In this document: positions 50,571-58,627 of the stretch, one piece after another
Numbering within the stretch: the first letter of the stretch is position 1
Layout of the letters: each line of letters begins with the position of its first letter
NCBI GenBank assembly: GCA_965116935.1
Contig: OZ220737.1
Span: 62,001-126,000, forward strand
Length of the DNA stretch: 64,000 nt
From: VXYL01 sp965116935
Lineage (GTDB): Bacteria > Pseudomonadota > Gammaproteobacteria > Pseudomonadales > Azotimanducaceae
Reading direction: 5' to 3'
The notes under the pieces: model-generated
Seen by the model: the letters and a program-made list of their open reading frames with translations, nothing else
Database searches by the model: none
What the model was told of the DNA's origin: nothing
Made by a program: the position numbers and the translations under genes

Positions 50571-52565
50571 TTACGGCTGGCCCAAGGACGACACGTTGGT
50601 CAGGTCGCCGCCGTCGTCCTCGATCAGGCTCACCACCGTGAGGCGCTGGTTCGAGTTGATGGTGAGGCGCCAACTGCCTACGCCGTCGCTGAGGGCACCC
50701 ATGAGGCCGTCGCCGCCCTCTTCGAGATGGCGGGCATCGAGCATCTACGTTGCTCTTGGCGCAAGCTGGAGTTCGACCGCACTGCCGGGCGCGGTGCCAG
50801 TGTCGTCGGTGCCCTCGATGCGCACGTGCGCCATTCGCCCGGTGGGGTTGGTGATGCGGAGCATGCCCATGCCGCGCTGGTCGGCTGGGCTCATGAACAC
50901 CACGGCGTTGTTGGCCGCCAGACCCAGGCGGGGAACCACCTGGTACATCGGGGAGAGACCGTCGCTGCCGCGGACATACGCCAACGCCCTGAGCGGCAAG
51001 GTGCTGGTCAGGTTCAGGCGCCAGAACCCCATGCCCGCGCCAACGCCGCCCATGAGCCCTGCCATGGGGTTGCCCATTTCGAGGTCGCTGCTGTTGAAGT
51101 GGGCTGCGGCACCGGCGCCGATCGTGAGCGTGGCCGGGCCATAAGCCCCGCCGGCGTCGTTGACCGCCTCGATGGACACCTCGACGGCGCGTGGCCCGCG
51201 GTTGACGATGCGTGCCATCCCGTCGCGCATGTGCATGTCCGACGCCGACGGGAAGAGCGGCAGCGCATAAACCACCGGGTAGCGACCGGGTGATCCGCGG
51301 TTGAGCAGCGCCATGCCGACCCGGTCCACGTGCTCCCTGCTCATGTCCGAGAGGATCGTGCCGAGGCCCGAGCCGGGATAGTGGGCGCAGTATGGGCTAG
51401 AGGGATCGTGCGTGTTGCCGTCGGCCGACAGCGATTCGCATGTATGTGCAGTTCAGCATCTCCCACCATGCGCCGACGCTCGGATAGCGGCCTTCGCCGT
51501 AGATGGTATCGACCGCGTGGTTGACGAGATAGCGGGTGTAGTCGCCGAGGTCGTCGTACATCTTCATGGCCGCTTCAGACTGCCCCGCCGTTGCCGAGTC
51601 GCCGTGCAGCGAAGCGACCATCTGCTCGGCGTTCAGTGCGTTCCACCACCTTCGCGCAAGCTGGCGGGAGGGCGTCGGGTAGGTGCCGGGCTGGGCGCGC
51701 CGCAGCAGATACATGCCCAGTTCGTTCACCCGATCTAGGTTGCCAGACCTCAGAATCTTCTCAGCGGGAAAGTCCGAACCGGGATAGTGGCGGCAGTAAG
51801 GGCTTGTGCTGTCCGCCGTGTTGCCGTCGCCGGCGGCAATGCACATCAGGCGACAGTCGAGCGACTCCCACCAAGCGCCGACGCTGGCAAAGCCGCCGCT
51901 GCCGTAGATTTCCGCTGTTGCGGCATCGACCAGCCTCCGGGTTGCGTCGTCGAGATCGGCGTAGGGGTGCTTGGCGGCGGCTTCCTGATCGACGGTTGCG
52001 TTGTCGCCGAACAGCGCCGCCACCATCTGTTCCGCGTTGAGCTGGTTCCACCAGCGCGTGGCCATCGCGCTTCCATAGATAAGAGCTCGCCGGGTGCCTC
52101 GCGGCCGAGCAGCGCCATGCCGACAACATCGACGTGCGCAAGCGGCGTGGATGCGAGGATCTTGGTGGCGCCGGAATCCGGATAGTGGGCGCAGAACGGG
52201 CTGCTGGCGTCATGCGTGTTGCCGTCGCCAGCGGCGATGCGCATGTAGGTGCAATTCAGCGTCTCCCACCATTCGCCAACGCTGGTGAAGCGACCTTCGC
52301 CGTACAGCGTGTCGGCGGTGTCGTTGACCAGCATCTTGGTGAGGTTGTCGAGGTCGGCGTACATTTTCTTGGCGGCGACCTCTTGCGCCATCGTCGCGCT
52401 GTCGCCATGCAGCGCCGCGACCATCTGCTCCGGGTTCAGCGTGTTCCACCAGCGCATGGCCATCTCGTCGTCGGCCGTCTGCGCAAGTGCGGGTTGCGAC
52501 AGCGCAACCAGCAGCGGCAGCGAACAGGCAAGCACCCTCACGGCTTGAGTTGTTTTCGAGTACAT
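50571..52565 (-). pseudogene. multiply frameshifted secreted repeat protein with adhesin-like C-terminus
   Basis: From the ATG at 52565 there is a signal peptide (YSKTTQAVRVLACSLPLLVA, then LSQPALAQ). Three ~130-residue modules follow, each starting RWWN.LN.EQMVA.L.GD.AT and containing (I/L)YGxGxxxSVGxWWExLxC, (Y/L)MxIAxGDGNT and SPxCxHYPxS. The frame breaks at ~52070 and ~51410. It then enters a beta-rich region (MARIVNRGPRAVEVSIEAVN, then HFNSSDLEMGNPMAGL) and breaks again at ~50745. The end, MLDARHLEEGGDGLMGALSD, then VVSLIEDDGGDLTNVSS, stops at 50571. Without the three indels it would be one ~660-residue exported protein. Confidence 0.75.
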
Positions 52566-52849
52566 CCCCAATATCCCCCATTGGTGATTCCGTCGCGCGA
52601 GCTTGGCCAACCCCACCGGCAAAGTCAAACGTGACGCCGGCGCGGGCCGTCACCTGCACGCAGCGACCCGAAGTGCGCCACGCCGACACCTACGACAGCC
52701 GCTTGACGCACCTGTCGTGCATGCGCGACATTCGAACGCCCCCACCGGCACCGTTGCGCTGTCGAGGGCGCTTCAACCGGCAAGTCGCTCACAAGAAGGC
52801 GTCCGAGGCACGACATTCCGGCTCACGAGCGCTGTAGGCCAGTCGCCAT

Positions 52850-53320
52850 CACCGATTGGCCTTCGCCGACTCTCGGGCTCGCCGATCGGTCTCAAGCAGG
52901 CGCTCAAGCTCCGTGTGCACCCGCTCCACCGCCGCTTCGCGTTCCAGGAATCAACCCGTCGACCAGGCGCGAACGATCGGCTCCTGCACTGTCTTGGCGG
53001 TACCGGGAACCTTCCATGTCTCTCCCGCTGATCCAATCGCCGCCAAGGGATTGCGGCGTAGCGCCGTGTCATGTTCGGAGGTCTCGCGAAGCGCCTTCAG
53101 GTCCACCGCGGGGTCGGCTTCGCCACCGTCGGCATACGTTTGCAGGAGCTTGGCAAACCTTCCGGCGCGCGAAGAAGGAAAACGGCCAGAGCCTCGTTTG
53201 CGCTTCGCGCCAGTTCGCGTCGATCTCCTCAAGCGGCACGTGCCGCACGGTCCAAGGCCGTACGACGCGGTCGTGAGAGACCTCGCTGACCACCTCGGCA
53301 CCGTGCCCGTGGGCGCGGTT
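52850..53320 (-). pseudogene. decayed gene of unknown family
   Basis: The minus strand shows protein-like segments in series: VSEVSHDRVVRPWTVRHVPL, then EEIDANWREAQTRLWPFSFF; after a frameshift, KLLQTYADGGEADPAVDLKA, then WKVPGTAKTVQEPIVRAWST; then an in-frame TGA followed by FLEREAAVERVHTELERLLE to a stop at ~52850. Both a frameshift and a nonsense codon are needed to join them, so this is a relic. I do not recognise the family. Confidence 0.45.
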
Positions 53321-53480
53321 CCCTATCGCAGATCAAACCTGCAGCCAAGTCCAGTGGAAAGCAAGTCAAATGGTGACTTGGTTTCACCTTGCCTCATTGA
53401 AGTGCCTGCCAAGGATTCGATCCCGGGCACGCGATGACGCCTTCGCCGGCTCGTCTGCCGTGTCCACGGGAGGGCTGGAT

Positions 53481-54083
53481 ATGAGGAAGGAGGGCCGCGT
53501 CGTGCGTGTGAGTCAGTCGAACGAATTGGTGAAGGCCGTGCTCGTGTACTGCGCGGGTCGTCTGGCAGAGGGAGACATTCAGCCTCTGCTTGATCTCGGA
53601 CTTGACGATACAGATCTGAAGGAACTGGCGACCTTGAAGCTCGTGGACTTGGCACAGGCCAACCGATTCAAAGGGTGCTTGCGAGTGGAGGTCAAGCTGG
53701 ATGTCCCTGCCTTTCGGACGATGCTGCGCCACGCTCGCGGCGTGTTCGCGTCGGACGAATGCGAGCGCACACTGATCTTGGCTGACGCGCCATTTGCTAT
53801 GATGAACTCCCTTTTCGGCATCTCCAACCGGGACTTCACGCGCATGAGGGCACAGCTTTCGGTCGAGTCGCCGCCCGGGCGCCCACCGGCACCGCATGAA
53901 GGCACCATCGCCAAGCTCAGGCAGGCGATTGAACGACGCGTCAAGGCACAGGGCAGCGACTCGTTGCTTCGACCCCAAGACTACCTCGACATAGCCGACG
54001 AGTGCGACGCATCCATGCGGCATGTCTGGGCGGTCGCGCAGGAACGTGCCCGGGCATGCGGGCACTCCGCTTCCCCGTCATGA
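53481..54083 (+). CDS. hypothetical protein, possibly DUF2857-like (integrative-element associated)
   Basis: The protein is 200 residues from the ATG at 53481 (MRKEGRVVRVSQSNELVKAV). It is helical with a central stretch FRTMLRHARGVFASDECERT, then ILADAPFAMMNSLFGISNRD, then FTRMRAQLSVESPPGRPPAP. The order of a loose helical domain, a GA/DAPxxMM-xxxFGxxxxxxxRxR motif and a GRP segment resembles DUF2857 proteins of integrative conjugative elements. That match is by eye. No other conjugation genes are present. Confidence 0.5.
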   Translation: MRKEGRVVRVSQSNELVKAVLVYCAGRLAEGDIQPLLDLGLDDTDLKELATLKLVDLAQANRFKGCLRVEVKLDVPAFRTMLRHARGVFASDECERTLILADAPFAMMNSLFGISNRDFTRMRAQLSVESPPGRPPAPHEGTIAKLRQAIERRVKAQGSDSLLRPQDYLDIADECDASMRHVWAVAQERARACGHSASPS

Positions 54084-54456
54084 GGCAGGAGACTAAAGTC
54101 GATGAATGTGCTCTCCGTCGCAGCCATCGCAACGGACCGCTTCTGGACGTCGCAGGCGTTCTACGGGCTCCGCGCCAATGCATGGTTGCCGCTCTTGCCG
54201 CCAGTGGTGCTGCTTTGCCAAGGCAACAACCATCCGCCCTTCTGGAGGGCTGGACACTGGGGTGTGCGGACTCCGTAGCAAAACGCCACAGAAAAGCAAG
54301 TCGCTCGGAGAATTGATTACGTGTTGTCCCCCTTCGAAACACTAGGCTACGGTTTCCACCCGAGTGCGTGAACGCACTCAAGCGGTTGTTTGGCGCGACT
54401 CGCATCTGCGACAGCCCTAGGCGACCGTGAAATTTCACGAATCAACGGAGGAATCC
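54084..54456. other. ~370 bp region upstream of the peptide cluster
   Basis: No supported gene. GAGTGCGT and ACGCACTC at 54362-54379 form a perfect 8-bp stem with a 2-base centre, which may end upstream transcription or be an operator for the cluster. The promoter of the peptide gene should lie between it and 54440. Confidence 0.4.
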
Positions 54457-54729
54457 ATGCGTTTGCTTAACACCAACGAAATGAACGCCGTCGCAGGCGG
54501 TGATGGTGACGAAAAGGGCCACACCCACACTCACAGCCACCGTACGCGCGGCGGGGGACACATTCGCACAACCCACACTCACACCCACACACACGGCACC
54601 GGGCAACCCGAGTCCCAACACATCGCTGACGTCAAGGAAGCCCAAGACAACGGCATGGATTACGATCCCGGCGGGGAGAACTTCTTGCGGGACGTGCACC
54701 TTAGCGACAAGGGCCACCATGGCGGCTGA
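54457..54729 (+). CDS. histidine-rich double-glycine-leader peptide precursor
   Basis: A 90-residue precursor. The ATG at 54457 is chosen because GGAGG lies six bases upstream and because the leader MRLLNTNEMNAVAGG then matches the double-glycine export consensus (Leu -12, Glu -8, Met -7, Val -4, Gly -2, Gly -1). Predicted core is 75 residues with 13 His, including HTHTHSH and THTHTHTHG runs, and an acidic tail (DYDPGGENFLRDVH). A C39-peptidase ABC exporter and HlyD protein are encoded downstream, so it is probably cleaved after GG and exported. Metal binding is suggested by the His runs. It could be a bacteriocin, metallophore or signal. Confidence 0.8.
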   Translation: MRLLNTNEMNAVAGGDGDEKGHTHTHSHRTRGGGHIRTTHTHTHTHGTGQPESQHIADVKEAQDNGMDYDPGGENFLRDVHLSDKGHHGG

Positions 54730-55963
54730 CCCTCGGGCTAAGCACGCTCCATCCGCCCGTACCGGGTGGGTGGAGCGTGCAGCCCGCGAAACCGCGGGCC
54801 ATGGTCGTGAACATTTCGTTTCCTGTCTGTACACAAACGGTGCTTCGCTCGCGCCGTTACGGGCTCTCGCCACTCTTTCGCTGATTAATGTCCTCCTGAT
54901 TGTTGCTCCTACGCACGCTAACACCACTGCACCATCCGCGACCGCAATTGGAGCGGCCTATGCCTCTGGCCGCTTTCAGGATGCTTGGGCGAGCTTCGTC
55001 GGTGCAATGCGACTCGACCAAAAAGAGATCCGCGAGGGTCTTATGCACTGCATTGAAGCGAAGAAATGTCCAAGTGCGTGGCAACTCGCCGCTGTGGCGA
55101 GCCTTTCAGCCGATGAGGCTTCGTTCATCACATCATTCTGCGAAGTAAATCGTGCCTACTGTGCGCACTTGGGCCTCCCCGAAGAAGCCTCCTTGCTCGT
55201 GCGAGCGGTCGATAATCAGATTGCCGTGATACCCTTGGCTTCGGGAGTCCAAGTGAATAGGAACGTATATGCGAACCTGCGTCCACGAGTAAAGTTAACC
55301 CTGGGGGACGATCATGAGTCGCGAGCTCTCCTCGACACCGGTACTACCAACAACATGGTGTTTTCTGAGAATGCCATTGCGACCGTGACTCGATTGGGCC
55401 AACTGATGACGGAAGCGGTTATTCGGACTGGGAGGGATGTCGTAACACATGGACATTCCTTCGTCCTGCCCCACATGACCTTGGGCGCTTTGCGACACCG
55501 CGCTGTGCCGATCGTACTCGACGATCCAGAGGTGAAAACAAGCTCCATCACGAACATGGACACGGTCGGGATGGCCACCATTCTACGCCACGGGGCAGTG
55601 TGCTTTTCCTGGGTGGAGTCGCTCCTCTACCTAGGCGATCTTGGACCTTGCGAAGTTGGGTACCCGCCATATGGGGGAAGCTTCGGCGTGGGACTCTCTC
55701 TCCGAATTGAGCTGCGACAGGATGGTCAAGTGCCTACGTGGGGCATTGTCGATACCGGTGCGGATCACAGTCCGTGTCCATATGGTGCGAGCATCGCCGA
55801 GTATCAATTTGGTGCCGATGAAATGATGCGCCTTAGCTGCCATGGCGATGATGTGCATAGCATAATTGTTGGAATGGATACATTGGTCAAATTTGCAGGC
55901 TTCGGATGGGAGTTGAACCCACTTCGACTTTATTTTGTTCCCTTGGTGGAACGGCAGTGGTGA
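54719..55963 (+). CDS. exported two-domain retropepsin-like aspartic protease
   Basis: The protein is 414 residues from the ATG at 54719, overlapping the peptide gene by 11 bases; the GTG at 54769 is an alternative. A hydrophobic segment at residues ~46-63 (LRALATLSLINVLLIVAP) is followed by PTHAN, a signal or anchor. Two aspartic-protease motifs are visible: ALLDTGTTNN (Asp206) and WGIVDTGADHS (Asp345), each starting a beta-rich half. A helical TPR/Sel1-like part separates anchor and protease. It is likely periplasmic. Its position next to the His-rich precursor suggests processing, degradation or immunity. The gene looks less GC-rich than its neighbours. Confidence 0.7.
   Translation: MAADPRAKHAPSARTGWVERAARETAGHGREHFVSCLYTNGASLAPLRALATLSLINVLLIVAPTHANTTAPSATAIGAAYASGRFQDAWASFVGAMRLDQKEIREGLMHCIEAKKCPSAWQLAAVASLSADEASFITSFCEVNRAYCAHLGLPEEASLLVRAVDNQIAVIPLASGVQVNRNVYANLRPRVKLTLGDDHESRALLDTGTTNNMVFSENAIATVTRLGQLMTEAVIRTGRDVVTHGHSFVLPHMTLGALRHRAVPIVLDDPEVKTSSITNMDTVGMATILRHGAVCFSWVESLLYLGDLGPCEVGYPPYGGSFGVGLSLRIELRQDGQVPTWGIVDTGADHSPCPYGASIAEYQFGADEMMRLSCHGDDVHSIIVGMDTLVKFAGFGWELNPLRLYFVPLVERQW
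54742..54780 (+). promoter_or_regulatory. strong intercistronic stem-loop after the peptide gene
   Basis: GCACGCTCCA and TGGAGCGTGC pair perfectly. With two G-U pairs the stem extends to 18 bp around a 3-base loop (CCCG-TAC-CGGG). It starts 12 bases after the peptide stop. A second smaller hairpin (CCCGCG-AAAC-CGCGGG) follows. No U-run is present. It probably stabilises the peptide mRNA end or limits downstream translation, giving more peptide than protease. It lies within the 5' codons of the next gene as annotated. Confidence 0.6.
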
Positions 55964-55988
55964 AGGCTGTTCCGGCAGGTGCCGGCGA

Positions 55989-56999
55989 ATGAACATCTTC
56001 AGGCAACTGCTTGTGTTCGGCGGCGCGCTAGGCTGTAACGCAGTCGCGGGCGGGGACTGCGACGGATGGAACTCGCCCTTCTTTTTTGCGCACGCGACGG
56101 AGTCAAGGATCGCTGAATGCGTCGAGCGGGGACGCTTGGAGGAAAGGGATCAGAGGTGGGGAAACGCAGCCGTACACGCTGCGGCGTCTGGGGGGTCCGT
56201 GGTAGGGTTGAGGATGCTGCTCCAGCGTGGTGCTGATCCGAATGCGGTCGGGCACAGGGGTGCCACGCCATTGGTGTACGCGATAAGGGTCGCGAGGTCG
56301 GCTGAGGTGGTGGGGGCGTTGCTCGAAGCGGGGGCGAACCCGGAATGGCCGGACTGGCGAGGTGTTTGGCCGCTGCACATGGCCGCAGCGCAAGACTCGC
56401 ACGACATCATTGGTGTCTTGCTTGAGAGCGGCGCGAATCCCGTGGTCGTGTCCCGAGGCGACGGGCTGAACGCTTTGCACCACCTGCTGTTGCGAAACCC
56501 GAGTCCTAGCGGCACGTCGATTGGGCTGTTGCTTAGTCATGGGTTGGACCCGAATGCGAGGACGGCGTCTGGCGAAACAGCGTTGCACTTTCTGTCCACC
56601 CACCATGATGCCGCCGTGGCAGTAGAGTTGCTCCGTCGAGGCGCTGATCCGAAGATTGCAAACGCCATTGGCATCACGCCGCTGCACTCGGCGTCATTTG
56701 GCCAATCCAAGGCGGTCGTGAAAGCGTTGCTTCGTGCAGGGGCCGATGTCAATGCAGTGGATTCCCGTCACCGGACGGCTCTTCACTATGCAGCATCGTC
56801 TCCGTTCGCGTGTTCTGCCGGCATCGTGGAGGCACTGTTGGCGGCCGGGGCGAAAGACTCGGTCCGCGATGCCGGCAATCGAACGCCGGGAGAACTGCGA
56901 GCATATTGGACGGAGGGGCAAGCAGGCGCACCGAGCGTGTCGTCCGTCGCTGGGCACGGGCTGTCGGTCGTTGAGACGGACTGCCCGCCGAAGCCCTAG
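55989..56999 (+). CDS. exported ankyrin-repeat protein
   Basis: The protein is 336 residues from the ATG at 55989. The N-terminus NIFRQLLVFGGALGCNAVAG, then GD is hydrophobic and contains NAVAGGD. The same seven residues span the leader cleavage site of the 54457 peptide, so export either by Sec or by the C39 exporter is possible. At least six ankyrin units follow: AAVHAAASGGSVVGLRMLLQ, TPLVYAIRVARSAEVVGALL, WPLHMAAAQDSHDIIGVLLE, TALHFLSTHHDAAVAVELLR, TPLHSASFGQSKAVVKALLR and TALHYAASS. It could be an immunity or scaffold protein of the cluster. Confidence 0.8.
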   Translation: MNIFRQLLVFGGALGCNAVAGGDCDGWNSPFFFAHATESRIAECVERGRLEERDQRWGNAAVHAAASGGSVVGLRMLLQRGADPNAVGHRGATPLVYAIRVARSAEVVGALLEAGANPEWPDWRGVWPLHMAAAQDSHDIIGVLLESGANPVVVSRGDGLNALHHLLLRNPSPSGTSIGLLLSHGLDPNARTASGETALHFLSTHHDAAVAVELLRRGADPKIANAIGITPLHSASFGQSKAVVKALLRAGADVNAVDSRHRTALHYAASSPFACSAGIVEALLAAGAKDSVRDAGNRTPGELRAYWTEGQAGAPSVSSVAGHGLSVVETDCPPKP

Positions 57000-57002
57000 C
57001 TC

Positions 57003-57371
57003 ATGGTGTTGCCCGATTGGTGGGCAGACGGGGAACGTCGCGCCCTGCCTACAGAGCTGAGTCTCCTGCGAACTCGGCGTCACGCAACTGCACATGGCAG
57101 TGCCGGGAGTTCCGCAGAAGTCTTGAACGCGCTGCTCGCGGTGGCCGCACCGAACGTCGATCAGGTGGACGAGCGGTGCCGCACACCGCTGCACTACGCC
57201 GTCGTAGCGGACCGCGTCTTGCCCGTGACCGAGGCACTCCTCTGCGCCGGCGCCTCGCTTGACGCGCGAGATGTTGCGAACAAAACCCCGCACGCACTGG
57301 CGGAGTCCTGGTCCACGAAGCCCTTTATGGTGCAACGGCTGGCGGGCGGGCCGGCACCGACCGCGCCTTGA
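57003..57371 (+). CDS. short ankyrin-repeat protein, possibly frameshifted
   Basis: A 122-residue frame starting three bases after the previous stop. Ankyrin units: VLNALLAVAAPNVDQVDERC, then RTPLHYAVVADRVLPVTEAL, then LCAGASLDARDVANKTPHAL. Just before, another frame reads GVTQLHMAVPG, a better ankyrin start than LRTRRHATAHGSAGS, so a 5' indel near 57080 is likely. It may be a duplicated end of the preceding ankyrin gene. The stop overlaps the HlyD gene start. Confidence 0.5.
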   Translation: MVLPDWWADGERRALPTELSLLRTRRHATAHGSAGSSAEVLNALLAVAAPNVDQVDERCRTPLHYAVVADRVLPVTEALLCAGASLDARDVANKTPHALAESWSTKPFMVQRLAGGPAPTAP

Positions 57372-58621
57372 TGAGCAAGACACGCCTAAGCAATCTCTTT
57401 CGCCAGGAAGTGCTGGAACGGTTCGCGCAGTCGCAGTTGCCGGCCGTGTTCTTGGCACGACCGCTGCCCGGGTACATCGTTGCCATCGGCGCAACGACCA
57501 CATGTATCGCCTTGGCTGTCTTCGCGACGAGCCTCCAGTTTGCGAGGAAGGAACCGGCATTGGGCATGCTGGTACCGGCGTCGGGATGGTCAAGGGTTTC
57601 AGCCCCGATGAGCGGGGTTGCGCGTCGCGTGGCGGCCGCGGGAGACAGGGTGAGTGAGGGCGATGTCCTCCTCGCTCTTTCTTCAGCCGATGGCGTTCGC
57701 GCCACCATGACATTGCCGGATGAACTCCTAGGCAATCTCGCCGAACAGATCGGCACCATTGAGGAGAGGCTTACGCTTATGGATAAACGGCACGGGAACC
57801 TCCGTGCTGCCCTTAGGGATGATGTGCTGGCGAACATGCGAGCAATGCAAAGGGTCGACGCCGAGCTGCGATTGCACCGCCGACGCCACGCACTCGCAAC
57901 CACACAGTATGAAGGCGTGCAGCAACTAGCGCGGTCCGGGATGGTGGCAAGGAAAGAATTGTTGAACGCAGCGGAGGAACTCCAGGCGCGCTTGCTGGCG
58001 ATCGCTGGGCACGAACGCCTGCGGGAAGAGCTTCGGGCCAAGATCAGAGCGGCGGGGACGGAGGGCGAACGCCTGACGCTCGATCATCAAGTGAGTCAGT
58101 CCAGGCTGCGAGAGGAACTTCATCAGCTGATCGCGGAGCAATCAAGGGTTCAGGCGCAGCAGACAGGGCTCGTGCTGGCACCGAAGGATGGCCTAGTGGC
58201 ATCGGTACGGGTTCGCGACGGCGATTGGGTGGAAACGGGAAAGCCCCTGCTCGACATCGTGCCTCTGGACAGTGACCTGCATGCACGCCTGTATGTGGCA
58301 CCATTGGCGATGGCATTCGTAGACGTGGGCACCGAGGTGCGCGTTTTCGTGGACGCATTTCCATACGAACACTACGGGGCACAAGTAGGAACGGTCGTGT
58401 CGATTTCGGAAACAACAGTACAGCCCGCCGGCGCGATGGGCATTGCTCCCGCGCACGCGACCTACCAAGTGGATGTCGCGTTCCCCAACGGCTTCAGTTC
58501 GATGGTACGCAGCGAAGCGCTCCGACCCGGAATGACCGTCGGCGCCGATTTGGTACGCGACTACAGTTCGCTTGCAGGATGGCTGTTAGAGCCGATTCGC
58601 GGCACGGCGGCACGGCTCTGA
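57371..58621 (+). CDS. HlyD-family membrane fusion protein (peptide exporter adaptor)
   Basis: The protein is 416 residues from the ATG at 57371. One transmembrane helix at ~33-53 (YIVAIGATTTCIALAVFATS) leads to a biotinyl-lipoyl half (SAPMSGVARRVAAAGDRVSE), then GDVLLAL. A long coiled coil (~110-250) follows, then the second lipoyl half (LAPKDGLVASVRVRDGDWVE, then TGKPLLDIVP) and a beta-barrel domain. It links an inner-membrane exporter to an outer-membrane channel; the channel is not in the window. It is six bases upstream of its ABC partner gene. Confidence 0.93.
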   Translation: MSKTRLSNLFRQEVLERFAQSQLPAVFLARPLPGYIVAIGATTTCIALAVFATSLQFARKEPALGMLVPASGWSRVSAPMSGVARRVAAAGDRVSEGDVLLALSSADGVRATMTLPDELLGNLAEQIGTIEERLTLMDKRHGNLRAALRDDVLANMRAMQRVDAELRLHRRRHALATTQYEGVQQLARSGMVARKELLNAAEELQARLLAIAGHERLREELRAKIRAAGTEGERLTLDHQVSQSRLREELHQLIAEQSRVQAQQTGLVLAPKDGLVASVRVRDGDWVETGKPLLDIVPLDSDLHARLYVAPLAMAFVDVGTEVRVFVDAFPYEHYGAQVGTVVSISETTVQPAGAMGIAPAHATYQVDVAFPNGFSSMVRSEALRPGMTVGADLVRDYSSLAGWLLEPIRGTAARL

Positions 58622-58627
58622 CCCGCG

